Source of the DNA: CAZYQW01 sp964649825
GTDB taxonomy: Bacteria > Planctomycetota > B15-G4 > JADJEK01
DNA length: 64,000 bases
Assembly: GCA_964649825.1 (NCBI GenBank)
Contig: CAZYQW010000094.1
Coordinates: 1-64,000 of the forward strand
Direction of reading: 5' to 3'
Numbering within the stretch: the stretch's first letter is position 1; each line of letters begins with the position of its first letter. Below, piece after piece: positions 26,939-38,081 of this stretch. Below the pieces are notes generated by a model. The model saw nothing but the letters and a program-made list of their open reading frames with translations. It did not search any database and was not told where the DNA came from. The position numbers and the translations under genes were made by a program.

Positions 26939-27409
26939 TCAGCTTGCGGCCGGGGCTTCCGCCGACTTGCTCCGCTTCGATTTCGACGCGAGCGCCGAGT
27001 CGATCGAGAGCGCGCCCGCTCCGGTGAAGACGAGACACAGGCAGCCGCCCAGGATCAGGAGCGGGAACTCGTACGCGTGGTCGCCGGTGAGTCGCGTCTG
27101 CAGGCCTTCGATGATGTCGACCCCGGCGAGATGCACCTTCCATATGGCGACGAACATCGTGCCGGCATTGATCAGCGCGGCGAGCCGCGTGACGAACCCG
27201 AGCGCCAGCAACACGCCGCCCGCCAGCTCGCCCCACGCGGCGACGTACGCCAGGATCTCGCCGTACGGGAGGTCGAACGACTTCACCGACTCGACGAACG
27301 ATTGGATGTCCTTCACGAACAGCTTCTGGTATCCGTGCGCGATCAGCGGCGCCGCGATCGCCAGCCGCAGCGGCAGGGGTCCGAGCCGGCTCAGTCCCGT
27401 CATCGTCAT
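26939..27409 (-). CDS. DoxX-family membrane protein
   Basis: 156 residues with four transmembrane helices. Signature segments: PLRLAIAAPLIAHGYQKLF, EILAYVAAWGELAGGVLLALG, TRLAALINAGTMFVAIWKVH and YEFPLLILGGCLCLVFTGAG. I chose the ATG at 27409, which has GAGG 7 bases before it, over the upstream ATG at 27442, which has none. DoxX proteins are linked to quinone or thiol redox balance in membranes; the exact partner here is unknown. Confidence 0.85.
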   Translation of the reverse strand: MTMTGLSRLGPLPLRLAIAAPLIAHGYQKLFVKDIQSFVESVKSFDLPYGEILAYVAAWGELAGGVLLALGFVTRLAALINAGTMFVAIWKVHLAGVDIIEGLQTRLTGDHAYEFPLLILGGCLCLVFTGAGALSIDSALASKSKRSKSAEAPAAS

Positions 27410-27628
27410 CTCTATCCTCGCTTTTGCAGTGTCGTTCCGCATCGTACGGCTCGACTACGAAACTCGGTGGCGAGCCTACCGGAGAAAAGTCGCTTTGTTC
27501 CCGGTCGGGCAGACGCGTTCATGCGCCGCGGAACGCCCCCGCTCTTTTTTTGTCGAAGCACAAACGCCGTTTCGCGGCCGGTCGTACTTAGGGCCGCATG
27601 AAGGGGTCCTCCTCCAGGGGGACACAGT

Positions 27629-27670
27629 TGGAGCCCGCGCTATGGGCTGGCGCGGGCTCCTCATTTTTTT
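27629..27670 (+). terminator. Rho-independent terminator
   Basis: An 11-bp perfect stem, GGAGCCCGCGC with GCGCGGGCTCC, and a 9-base loop are followed after three bases by seven T. It works in the plus direction, yet the nearest plus-strand gene, hrpB, ends 700 bases earlier with the opposing doxX between. Confidence 0.88.
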
Positions 27671-27786
27671 GGTGCCGGCACCATCGCAACTCTCGTTACC
27701 GCTTTCAACCGGATGGAAGAATCGTTCAGCGATTGAAAGAACGAGAGGGCGCGGCGAGGGGCGATGATTCGTTCCTCGCGAAGGAG

Positions 27787-27824
27787 CGGGAGCTGCATCG
27801 AAAGCAACTTCGATGCAGCTCCCG
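27787..27824 (-). terminator. Strong hairpin after the M28 peptidase gene
   Basis: CGGGAGCTGCATCGAA pairs perfectly with its complement around the loop AGCAAC. It begins 34 bases after the stop codon of the minus-strand peptidase gene, in terminator position, but no T-run follows on that strand. Confidence 0.5.
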
Positions 27825-27857
27825 GATCGTTCGAGTCCGCGACGTCGAGCGTCTCGA

Positions 27858-30389
27858 TCAGAGGCCGAACTCGATCGACACCGGATTGGACGCCCACGTC
27901 ACCGGGGCGACCGTGAACGCGGCGAAGTCGAGCTTGAACCCGGCCAAGGCGGGGCTGGCAAGGCCGGGGAGAGCGAGGGTCGCGGTGGCCGTACCCGCCG
28001 GCGAGAGGACGCCGCCGAAGTTGGCGAAGATCGGCGTGTTGAGGAACTGGAACCCGATCTGGGTCACGGCGTCGAACACGAGGGGGATCGAGGTCCCATC
28101 GATCACCGTGGCCGGTGCGGCCCCGCTCGCCCCCATGCCGAGGATGTAGGACTGACTGCCGGTCGCCACGCCCGCGTCGATCGAGAACTGAACGACGCCG
28201 CCCTGCGCCGCGGAGAGGTACTTGTCGCTGGCGACGAGCGGGGCCAGCGTCCCGTTGCTGATCGCCACGAGCCGGACGTCGTCGATCGTCCAACCGCCGA
28301 ACTCGAGCCCGCCGTCGCTCTGGAGCTGGAACCGGACTCGGACCGCCGGATGGCCGTCCGCCTGACCGGAGAGGTCGACATCATGGAGCGTCCACGCGGC
28401 GTCGATCAGGTGGTTCGCGCCCCCGCCCGGCGTGGACGGATTCTGCCAGACGGTCTGGTTGTTGACGCGGATCGTCGCCTGGTCGTAAGAGCCGTCCTCG
28501 ACGCTGAGCCAGCGCTGGTAACGCAGGCGGACGCCGGTCTGGCCGGAGCAATCGATCGCGGGTGACTCGAGGTAGTTGTTCACGTCCGACTGGTACACGC
28601 CGTTGAAGTTGCCGATCCCGAGGTCGTTGCCGCGCGCGTTCGTGCCGCTCGCCGCCGCGGCGGGATCGTAGGATTTGCCCTGCGGCGTCCCTTTCTGCCA
28701 GTCGTTCTGGGTCTGGACCTGCACCGTGGTCCAACCGTTCTCGCCGGCCGCTTCGAAGTCGTCCTGGAAGATCGTCGTGATCGCGCCGGCGGTGAAGCCG
28801 AACCACGCGGCGCCGGCGCTCGTCCCCTCCGGGAGCCACTCGTCGTGTCCCGCGGAGTCGGTGGCGAGGATGTAGTAGTCGACCATGCCGCTCGTCCCGA
28901 CGCCGGGGATCGCGCCGAGCCAGTCTCCCGTCGTCGCCGAGCGGACCATCGCCTTGGTCGTCCACGCGCCGCCGTCGACACGGTAGACGAGGTCGACCGA
29001 CGCGACCGTGTTCGTCGTGAACGACGTCACGGTTGCGCTCGTCGCGTACGGTCCGCCCGCGTCGCCGGTATCGCCGATCGGTGCGTGGGCGACGTCCAGG
29101 TCGATCGGCTCGGCGAGCGACGCCGCGCTCGCGACGAACGCCTTCGCGATGTTCTGCGCCAGGTCGAAGTCGTTGGCGCTCGTGCCGAGCAGGTCGGCGC
29201 CGGAGTGGATCACGGAGGAGTAGCCGTCGAGGTCCTCGAAGAAGAAAACGGACGGGATCCCGTTGCTCTGGTACGCCTGGTGGTCCGACGTGCCGGCCGT
29301 CAGCGTCCCCGTCTTCACGCCGAACGACGGAAGGTACGCGTTGGTGACGTCGATGCAGAACTGGGTCAGGCCGGGGTCGGTGTTGTTGGTGGCGAAGTCG
29401 ACGTCCATGGAGTCGCCCGCGTTGCGGTGCGAGATCATGTCCATGTTCAACATGCCGACGACCTGCTGGCCGGCGTTCACCAGATTGCCGGCGTCGTGGT
29501 ACGCGCCGACGAGCCCGAACTCCTCGGCGGAGAAGAGGAGGAGGCGGATCGTGTTCTCGAACTGCCCCTGCGCCAGGACGCGCGCGGACTCCAGGATGGC
29601 CGACGAGCCGGACGCGTTGTCGTCGGCACCGGGAGCGTTCGTCGTCGAGCCCGCGTAGTTGATCGAGTCGTAATGAGCGCCGAGCACGACGATCCGTTCG
29701 GGGTGCGTGACGCCGGGGATCGTGGCGATCACGTTCGGCGTGTAGCCGGGTTCGAACGTCTCGGTCGTCACCGTGACGCCGGGGATCGCCGTGAGCTGCG
29801 ATACGAGCCAGTTCGTCGCTTGCATCGCGCCCGCCTGGTCGGCGCGGCGCGTGTGGTAGGACGAGAGCTGCGTCACCGCGCTCTGGAGGTTCGACTTGCT
29901 CACTTGGTCGACGAGCACGCTGATCCGCGGGTCGACGGCGACGACCTTCTGCACGCCGGGCGTCGCATTCGCGTAACCCGGGGTCGGGGTCCACGCCTTG
30001 CGGTGGACGTGCGCCAGATGGTGGGAGCAGCCGGTCAGGATCGTCTCACCGATCAGCGAGAAGAGCACCTGGCCCTTCTGCGTCAGCAGCACGTTCGCGT
30101 TCGACGGCACGTGGCCGGGATCGGCCACGTAGAGGTGCATGTCGTCGGCCCAGATCCCGATGACCTCGGCGGTGTAGCCGAGATGACGGAGCTTCGACGC
30201 CGCGGTCTTGTCGCCTTCGCCCACCGCGATCGTGCCGTAGTCACCGTAATACGACAAGTGGCGCGCGAGCACGTCGCCCGAGCCGGGCGGCAACGGGCCG
30301 CGAATCGCGATGACCGATCCGGCGTCGGAAGGCGCGGCGAGCAGCGTGAAGCAGACGGCCAACAAGGATGCGGGACGCATTCCGAGCAT
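27858..30389 (-). CDS. Secreted M28-family metallopeptidase
   Basis: 843 residues from the ATG with GGAG 6 bases upstream and a signal peptide (MLGMRPASLLAVCFTLLAAPSDA). The M28 catalytic domain is near residues 155-470: zinc-ligand histidine and aspartate in GAHYDSINYAG and APGADDNASGSSA, general-base glutamates in LLLFSAEEFGLVGAY, and NMDMISHRN. A beta domain then carries a MAM/LamG-like stretch (DDFEAAGENGWTTVQVQ, WTIDDVRLV). The last ~120 residues are a C-terminal module (GGVVQFSIDAG...FLNTPIFANFGG...LSPAGTATATL) that I associate with Planctomycetota secreted proteins. It is likely an extracellular aminopeptidase. Confidence 0.88.
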   Translation of the reverse strand: MLGMRPASLLAVCFTLLAAPSDAGSVIAIRGPLPPGSGDVLARHLSYYGDYGTIAVGEGDKTAASKLRHLGYTAEVIGIWADDMHLYVADPGHVPSNANVLLTQKGQVLFSLIGETILTGCSHHLAHVHRKAWTPTPGYANATPGVQKVVAVDPRISVLVDQVSKSNLQSAVTQLSSYHTRRADQAGAMQATNWLVSQLTAIPGVTVTTETFEPGYTPNVIATIPGVTHPERIVVLGAHYDSINYAGSTTNAPGADDNASGSSAILESARVLAQGQFENTIRLLLFSAEEFGLVGAYHDAGNLVNAGQQVVGMLNMDMISHRNAGDSMDVDFATNNTDPGLTQFCIDVTNAYLPSFGVKTGTLTAGTSDHQAYQSNGIPSVFFFEDLDGYSSVIHSGADLLGTSANDFDLAQNIAKAFVASAASLAEPIDLDVAHAPIGDTGDAGGPYATSATVTSFTTNTVASVDLVYRVDGGAWTTKAMVRSATTGDWLGAIPGVGTSGMVDYYILATDSAGHDEWLPEGTSAGAAWFGFTAGAITTIFQDDFEAAGENGWTTVQVQTQNDWQKGTPQGKSYDPAAAASGTNARGNDLGIGNFNGVYQSDVNNYLESPAIDCSGQTGVRLRYQRWLSVEDGSYDQATIRVNNQTVWQNPSTPGGGANHLIDAAWTLHDVDLSGQADGHPAVRVRFQLQSDGGLEFGGWTIDDVRLVAISNGTLAPLVASDKYLSAAQGGVVQFSIDAGVATGSQSYILGMGASGAAPATVIDGTSIPLVFDAVTQIGFQFLNTPIFANFGGVLSPAGTATATLALPGLASPALAGFKLDFAAFTVAPVTWASNPVSIEFGL

Positions 30390-30552
30390 GGGGGGCTCCA
30401 GTGAAGGATGTCGGAGAGGCCTGGGCAGCGTGAGTCGGGCTTGGAGCCGAAGTGTAGCAGGGAAACCACCCGAACCGGGCTCGTCGCCGGAACCGTTTTC
30501 GCCACGCTCGGTTCCGAGTGCCGTCGCCACGGCGCGGGGGCGGGGGCGGACT

Positions 30553-32751
30553 CTACGCGCCGAGCGCCGAGCCGATCTGGTAGACCCCGAAGCTCGCGAG
30601 CCACGCGAGCACGGTCATGTAGACGACCATGAAGACGGGCCAGCGCCACGTCCGCGTCTCGCGCCACGTGACGGCGAGGGTACTGAAGCACTGGCAGGCC
30701 AGGGCGAAGAAGACCATTAGCGAGAGGCAGGCCAGCCCCGTGAAGACCGGACGCCCGTCGGGCCAGCGTGATTGCGAGAGTCGCTCGCGAAGGGCGGTCG
30801 AGTCGTCTTCGTGACCCTCGCTGCCGACGCCGTAGACGACGCCCATCGTGCTGACGAACACCTCGCGCGCGGCGAACGCGCCCAGGATGCCGATTCCGAT
30901 CCGCCAGTCGAAGCCGAGCGGCTCGATCACCGGCTCGAGCGCGCGGCCGATCCGACCCGCGTAGCTCTGTCGCGCCTGCTCTGCCTCCGCCTCGTGCTCG
31001 ATTCGCGCGAGCTCGGTCGCCGCTCCCGCGTCGCCCGCCTCGACCCGGCGTTCGACGGCGGCCCGCGCGGAATCGGCGGCCGGGCTCGATTGCGCGTCGA
31101 GCCGCGGGAACGCCAGCAGGAACCACATCGCGATCGAGCAGATCAGGATGATGGTGCCCGCCTTCTTCAGGAACTCGACGCTCTGCTCGCGGATCGTCCG
31201 GAAGACCGAGGGGAGGTGCGGGAGGCGGTAGGGCGGCATCTCGATCAGGAGCGGCATCTTCGGGCCCTTGAGGACCGTTCTCCCGAGCACCCACGCGCAC
31301 GCGAGTGCCATCACCGTGCCGAACACGTACATGCCGGCCAGGAGCATGCCGCGCAAGAACGGCACGCCTGACTCGCGCGGGGCGAGCGCGGCGATCAGCA
31401 ACCCGTAGACGGGGAGACGCGCCGAGCACGTCATCAACGGCAGGACCATCATGGTCAGCAGGCGATCGCGGTGGCGCTCCATGTTGCGCGTCGCCAGGAT
31501 CGCGGGCACCGCGCAGGCGTAGCCGGACAGGAGCGGCACGAACGCGCGGCCGTGCAGCCCGACCGCGCGCATGATCCGATCCATCAGTACCGCCACGCGG
31601 GCCATGTAGCCGGAGTCCTCCATCAGTCCGAGGAACAGGAAGAGGAAGACGATCTGCGGCAGGAAGACCACGAACGCGCCGACCCCGGCGATGACGCCGC
31701 CGACGATGAAGTCCGCGAACATCCCGGGCGGCAGGGCTTGGACGGCGCGGTCGCCGAGCCACGCGAAACCCGCCTCGATCCAGCCGATGAACGGATCGGC
31801 CCCGGCGAACAGCGCCTGGAACAAGAGGGTCATCAAACCGATGAAGAGTACGAATCCGAGCAACGGGTGCAGCAGCACCCGATCGATCCGATCGGTGAAG
31901 CGTTTCAGGCCCTGGCGGTCGCGGACGATCCCGGGGACCTTGGCGTCGATCCACGCGTAGCGGCTGGCGACGATCTCGTCGTCGAGGTTGCGACCCTGCC
32001 GTTCCGCGTTGGCGCGGCGGTCGCGAACGATCGCACGCAGGCGCGGGGGGACCTCGCGGAGCTCGTCGTCGTCGTCCAGCGAGAGGAGCGCCCAGGTCGC
32101 GAGCGCGCGCGTCGCGGCGGGATCGTTCGCCCAGCGCGCGGGAATCTCGGCGGCGACCGCGGCGAGGTCGGCGGCCAGGGCCGCCTCGTCCTGCCGCCAC
32201 GGGGCGTCGGACCGCCCCCGAGTCGGATCGTGAAGCACCGCCGCGATCGCCCGCTTCAGCTCCTCGATCCCTTCGCCCTTGCGGGCCACGACCGCCACGA
32301 CCGGGACGCCCAGCTCGCGCGCGAGCGCCTCGCCGTCGACGTCGAGACCGAGGCGCCGCGCGTCGTCGGTCATGTTCAAGGCCACGACGGCCGGAACGCC
32401 GAGCTCGAGGACTTGAAGCACGAGGTAGAGGTTCCGGGCGAGCTGCGTCGCGTCGACGACGAGGAGGACGGCATCGGGTCGCGTCGCGGGGGGGATGCCG
32501 GCGATCGTCTGGAGGGCGATCTGCTCGTCGGCGCTCCGCGAGGAGAGCGAGTACGTCCCCGGCACGTCGGCCACGGTCGCTCGGCTAAGGTCGGGGAGCG
32601 CGAGGACTCCGATGTGTCGCTCGACGGTGATTCCAGGGTAGTTGCCGACCCGCGCGCGGCCCCCGGTGAGCCGGTTGAAGAGGGTCGACTTGCCGGTGTT
32701 CGGGTTCCCCGCGATCACGACCGTCTTGGTCGCGGCGGCGATCGCTTGCAT
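30553..32751 (-). CDS. feoB: Ferrous iron transporter FeoB
   Basis: 732 residues. The N-terminal G domain shows G1 GNPNTGKST at about 15-23, G3 DVPGTYSL and G4 NMTD, followed by the guanine-nucleotide dissociation inhibitor helices and a membrane domain with the two Gate regions (GYACAVPAILATRNM and FVSTMGVVYGVGSE). It imports Fe2+ across the inner membrane. Its ATG overlaps the feoA stop by one base (TGATG), so the two are coupled. No FeoC is visible. Confidence 0.95.
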   Translation of the reverse strand: MQAIAAATKTVVIAGNPNTGKSTLFNRLTGGRARVGNYPGITVERHIGVLALPDLSRATVADVPGTYSLSSRSADEQIALQTIAGIPPATRPDAVLLVVDATQLARNLYLVLQVLELGVPAVVALNMTDDARRLGLDVDGEALARELGVPVVAVVARKGEGIEELKRAIAAVLHDPTRGRSDAPWRQDEAALAADLAAVAAEIPARWANDPAATRALATWALLSLDDDDELREVPPRLRAIVRDRRANAERQGRNLDDEIVASRYAWIDAKVPGIVRDRQGLKRFTDRIDRVLLHPLLGFVLFIGLMTLLFQALFAGADPFIGWIEAGFAWLGDRAVQALPPGMFADFIVGGVIAGVGAFVVFLPQIVFLFLFLGLMEDSGYMARVAVLMDRIMRAVGLHGRAFVPLLSGYACAVPAILATRNMERHRDRLLTMMVLPLMTCSARLPVYGLLIAALAPRESGVPFLRGMLLAGMYVFGTVMALACAWVLGRTVLKGPKMPLLIEMPPYRLPHLPSVFRTIREQSVEFLKKAGTIILICSIAMWFLLAFPRLDAQSSPAADSARAAVERRVEAGDAGAATELARIEHEAEAEQARQSYAGRIGRALEPVIEPLGFDWRIGIGILGAFAAREVFVSTMGVVYGVGSEGHEDDSTALRERLSQSRWPDGRPVFTGLACLSLMVFFALACQCFSTLAVTWRETRTWRWPVFMVVYMTVLAWLASFGVYQIGSALGA

Positions 32752-32990
32752 CAGAAGGGGTGACGAAGAGGGGTGACGAAGAGTTCACCGGCTTCCAACG
32801 TGCGGAGGGTGACGTGCGATCGCCGCACCTCGACCTCGACCACGTCGTGAAGCGCGTTCTTGCGCACGAGCCGGATTCGGGTGCCCGGCAGCAGGCCCAT
32901 CTCGAGGAGGCGCCGGCGGAACGGTCGCGCTCCGCCAAGCCCGACGAGGGTCGCTTCGTCACCGTTGGAGAGGCAGCTCAAGGTCGTCAT
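32751..32990 (-). CDS. feoA: Ferrous iron transport accessory protein FeoA
   Basis: 79 residues, an SH3-like domain: LSCLSNGDEATLVGLGG, RPFRRRLLEMGLLPGTRI, then ALHDVVEVEVRRSHVTLR. These are the usual FeoA signatures (MGL.PG, interior hydrophobic strands). It binds FeoB and helps Fe2+ uptake. It is the first gene of the feoAB operon with a Fur-type box 26 bases upstream of the ATG. Confidence 0.92.
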   Translation of the reverse strand: MTTLSCLSNGDEATLVGLGGARPFRRRLLEMGLLPGTRIRLVRKNALHDVVEVEVRRSHVTLRTLEAGELFVTPLRHPF

Positions 32991-33015
32991 GGGGTAGGAG
33001 GGCTCACGGTGAAAA

Positions 33016-33030
33016 TGAGACTTATTCTCA
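33016..33030. promoter_or_regulatory. Fur-type iron box upstream of feoAB
   Basis: On the coding strand this reads TGAGAATAAGTCTCA, a 5-5-5 inverted repeat that matches the shape of classical Fur boxes. It lies just downstream of the predicted transcription start, so iron-loaded repressor would block feoAB. The regulator could also be a DtxR relative; no fur gene is in the window. Confidence 0.7.
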
Positions 33031-33041
33031 ACTGAGCAGGC

Positions 33042-33070
33042 TTTATAACGTGTGTCCGAGACGTTCGCAA
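33042..33070 (-). promoter_or_regulatory. Sigma70-type promoter of feoAB
   Basis: On the minus strand TTGCGA at 33070-33065 and TATAAA at 33047-33042 are separated by 17 bases. The predicted start of transcription falls near 33035, immediately before the Fur-type box. Good match in spacing, 4 of 6 in the -35. Confidence 0.6.
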
Positions 33071-33145
33071 TCGACGTTCTCGATCGGCGTTCTCGATCGG
33101 GTATTGCGCAGTTCGTGAGGAGTCCGGCTTCGAGGTCGCCGGTCG

Positions 33146-34780
33146 TCAGTGGTGCGCCCCGGCCATCTGCTCCTCGCCGACCCGGTTGTGGATCGTTCCC
33201 TCCAAGCCGACGCCGGCCGCGCGGTGCTCGATCTTCGGCTTCTTCGTGATGCCGAGCATCTGCCCGAGCCGCTTCGACCAGTCGAACACCTTGAACTCCA
33301 CGGGGAATGTGTACCACTGGCGCTTCAGCCGGTAGCCGGCCATCTTGCGCAGGAAGGCGTGGTACGGGCCCTTGCCGCGGACGAGCCCGTCGTACCACGG
33401 CACCAGATACGTGTAACGGTGGTAGTCGCGCTTGATCCTCGCGGGGAGCGAGTCGAACGTGTCGTTCTCGAACTTGTACTCGATCATCCGTCCCCAGGTG
33501 TCGAAGCTCATCGGCATCTGGTAGCCGGCCTCCTTCGCGTGCTCGCCGCACTCGGTCCCTGGGAGGGGGCGGTAGAGCAGCACCTCGGACGTGCAGTTCG
33601 GGAAGTCGTACTTGATGTTCGCCGCGGTATCGAGCGTTGCGCGCATCGACACTTCCGTCTCATTCGGGTAGCCGATGATCCAGAAGAGCCCGATCTTGAC
33701 GCCCCGCTCCCACATCCGCTTCATTGCCTTGTAGGTGTTTCCTTCCTTGATTCCCTTGCGGATGTACGCCTGCATCTCCGCGGTCGCGGTCTCGGCGCCG
33801 ACCCACATCATGTGGCAGCCGGAGTCGCGCATCAGGTCGAGCGTCTCGTCGTCGCAGCGCATGATCGTCTCGACCTCGATCGTCGCGTTCCACGCGATGT
33901 TCAACCGGCGATCGATGAGCTCGCGGCAGAACTCGTTGATCCGCTTGATGTTCACGCCGAAGTTCGCGTCCTGGAACCGGACCACGTCGAAGTCGTAGCG
34001 CTGCTTCAGCTCCTCGAGGTGGTCGACGAGCGCTTTCGCCGGGGTCGCGACCCAGCGACGCCCGGTCACGACCGGCGAGCAGCAGAACGCGCACGGCTCG
34101 GGGCAGCCGTACGAGCTGAAGTAGGAGATCGCCCGGTAAGGACGCTCCATGCTGAATCCGGGCGGGTCCGGGAAGCGGTACCGCACCTTCGCGGTCTTGG
34201 CCTGGCGCTCCTGGATGTCGAGGTACTTCTCGACGGGGATCATCCCGAAGTCGGGCTTCGGGAACTCCTTCATCTGGGCTACCGCGCGCTTGGGGGTGTG
34301 GAACAGCTTGCCTTCCCGCCAGAGGGCGAGGCCGGGCACCTCCTCCACGGGCTTGCCGTCGCGCAGCGCGACGAGCCATTCCGTGAACGTCAGCTCGCCC
34401 TGACCGATGCACACCGCGTCGGCCAGATCGTTCATGAGGTACAGCTCGGGTGCGACCGACGGGAACCAACCGCCCCAGATGATCGGCAGGTCCGGGTGGG
34501 CTTCGCGCACCTTCCGCGACACGATCGCTCCGTCCGCGACCTGGTAGCCGACGATGCAGGTGGAGCCGAACGCGAACGCGCCGTCCAGTCGCTCCAGCAG
34601 GGCCTGATGCGGGTTCTGCTCGATCATCGAATCGATGATGTCGAACTCGAAGCCTTCCGCGATCGCCGGCGCGGCGATGTGGAGGAACTCGAGCGGCAGC
34701 AGGTCCGCGCTGTAGGGTTGGCCGAGCTCGGGATTGCCGCGCTCAGGGTAGTAGAGGACAACCCGCTTGCGTTCGCTCAT
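33146..34780 (-). CDS. B12-binding radical SAM protein, paralogue 1
   Basis: 544 residues; GGGAG lies before the ATG. The N-terminal B12-binding-like domain (about 1-140) has GYQVADGAIVS and WGGWFPS. The radical SAM core binds its cluster through C226-PEP-C230-AF-C233 (SSYGCPEPCAFCCSP), followed by FQDANFGVN, MMWVGAETAT and FWIIGYPNET. The C-terminal region has CTSEVLLYRPLPGTECG and a basic tail. It is homologous over its whole length to two tandem genes at 40.1-43.2 kb. Substrate is unknown; possibilities include methylation or ring-forming chemistry on a lipid or natural product. Confidence 0.85.
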   Translation of the reverse strand: MSERKRVVLYYPERGNPELGQPYSADLLPLEFLHIAAPAIAEGFEFDIIDSMIEQNPHQALLERLDGAFAFGSTCIVGYQVADGAIVSRKVREAHPDLPIIWGGWFPSVAPELYLMNDLADAVCIGQGELTFTEWLVALRDGKPVEEVPGLALWREGKLFHTPKRAVAQMKEFPKPDFGMIPVEKYLDIQERQAKTAKVRYRFPDPPGFSMERPYRAISYFSSYGCPEPCAFCCSPVVTGRRWVATPAKALVDHLEELKQRYDFDVVRFQDANFGVNIKRINEFCRELIDRRLNIAWNATIEVETIMRCDDETLDLMRDSGCHMMWVGAETATAEMQAYIRKGIKEGNTYKAMKRMWERGVKIGLFWIIGYPNETEVSMRATLDTAANIKYDFPNCTSEVLLYRPLPGTECGEHAKEAGYQMPMSFDTWGRMIEYKFENDTFDSLPARIKRDYHRYTYLVPWYDGLVRGKGPYHAFLRKMAGYRLKRQWYTFPVEFKVFDWSKRLGQMLGITKKPKIEHRAAGVGLEGTIHNRVGEEQMAGAHH

Positions 34781-34920
34781 GTCGCGCTCCCGCGCCGGCC
34801 ACCGGTTCGCGTGACCGTCACCGTCGCCGGCGGGACGCCGCCGCACGACTCCATCCGAAGACCCCGAAATGATCCTGCCCAGAGACCTGACTCAGCCGGA
34901 TCGGCATTCTGGACTTGGGA

Positions 34921-34948
34921 AGTATAGCGTGCTGAAGGGCATCGGCAA
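34921..34948 (-). promoter_or_regulatory. Candidate promoter of radical SAM paralogue 1
   Basis: On the minus strand TTGCCG and TATACT are separated by 16 bases, about 140 bases before the start codon. TATACT is one of the few near-consensus -10 hexamers in the window. The long leader shows no recognised riboswitch. Confidence 0.4.
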
Positions 34949-35080
34949 TCGCTCCCTCTGCGCATGCGCGCATTCGTGGATTTCGCCCGGCGGACGAGCC
35001 CCGACCTGCGGTCGAGCTGTAATCCACTGACGAGTTGCGTCTTATGGATTCGAACGCGCGGCTCCGGGTATCGTGCCGCC

Positions 35081-36802
<1,722 letters not shown>

Positions 36803-38081
36803 GCGGGCGCGGGGATTGTCGTACACCTCGGCCGGGCTCGGGGCGATCGCTTCCTCCCAACCGGGACGGAAGAGGCCGGCGGCGACGCCGCGCGCGAGCG
36901 CCGCCTGGATGCGCCGCGCCTCGCCCGGGTGGAACGAGATGAGCGCGGCGCGGCCCCCCGGTCGCGCCGGTTGCCCCGACCGCCCGGACCGCCCGGACCG
37001 AAGGATCCAGGGAAGGTCGCGCAACAGTTGGTCGAGCGCTTCCATCTCCTGGTTGAGCGCGATCCGGACCGCCTGGAACGTCCGCGCCGCGGGGTGCGAG
37101 TCGAACGCGCTCGACTGGGTGGTGCGCGGGTCGATCCCTTTGGCGCGGAGCACGACCTCGGTCAGGTCGCGGGTCGTCCGAAGCGGCGGGCCGGCGCGGC
37201 AACGCGCCGCGATCGCCGCTCCGATCGCCGCCGCGTCCTTCTCGTCGGCGTGCTCCGCGATCAACGCCGCGAGCTCGTCCGCGTCCTTGGTCGCGAGCCA
37301 TTCCGCCGCGGGGACGCCGCGGCGCTGATCCATGCGGAGGTCGAGCGGCGCGGCGCGCTTCCACGAGAAGCCGCGCTCGGGACGGTCGAGCTGCATCGAC
37401 GAGACGCCGAGGTCGGCGAGCAGGACGTCGACCGCGTCGACGCCGCGCTCGCGCAGCACGCGCGCCGCGCCGGCGAAGTTCGCGTGCACGCAATCGATCG
37501 GCAGCTCGAGCGCACCGAGGCGGGCGCGCGTGAGCTCGAGCTCGTCCGAGTCTCGCTCGAGGGCGAGAAGCCGGCCACCGGGGACGAGCCGCCGCGCGAT
37601 CGCCTCGGCATGGCCGCCATGGCCGAGCGTGCAATCGAGCGCGAACGCTCCCGCCGCCGGCGCCAGAACGTCGAGCACCGCGTCCACGAGCACGGGGACG
37701 TGCGTGCCGGCCGGCGTCTGGCCGCGCCCGCGGACCTTGGCGATCTCTTCCGGGTACCGCTGGGCGGCGAGCTCCTTGTACTTCTCGCCGAAGCGCCGCG
37801 GGTGCGTCCCTGGATACCGTGCGCGGCGCCGGCGCGGCGGCGGAGTCGCGCCGCCGGAGCCACGATCGTCTCGATCGTCCTCTGCGTTCCGCATGTCGCG
37901 ACTTCAACCGGCGGCGGCCGCCCGGTCAACCCGCTCCTTCCCGGCCGGTCTTCGCGGCACGCGCAGAACTTGAAGCATTGAACCTAAGGAACCGCTCCGA
38001 GGTAGGATTCCGGCAAGCCGGGACGGTCTCGACCGTCCAAGGGACGCCCCACCAGTACACCGGAATGGAAAGGTCGATCCC

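Larger units (their letters stand above)
27410..27857. other. Intergenic region with two hairpins and an orphan terminator
   Basis: 448 bases between two minus-strand genes. It holds a textbook plus-strand terminator without a plus-strand gene before it, a run of seven T at 27544-27551 and a strong palindrome near the end of the M28 gene. It may encode a short untranslated RNA reading on the plus strand. No protein gene is seen. Confidence 0.5.

Noticed and set aside
27544..27551. T-run after GCGTTC...GAACGC as a second terminator
   Set aside because: The stem is only 6 bp and separated from the T-run by several C; too weak to call.
33060..33100. GTTC direct repeats as a fourth LexA box
   Set aside because: The spacing between GTTC half-sites is 9, not 7, and the gene is iron uptake.
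32751..33551. Extended frame upstream of feoA as a longer protein
   Set aside because: FeoA is complete from the ATG at 32990 and the promoter and Fur-type box lie inside the extension.
36960..37010. Short GGNCCGCCC repeats as a CRISPR or minisatellite
   Set aside because: It is a coding duplication (GRSGRSG) inside rsmH of only three units.
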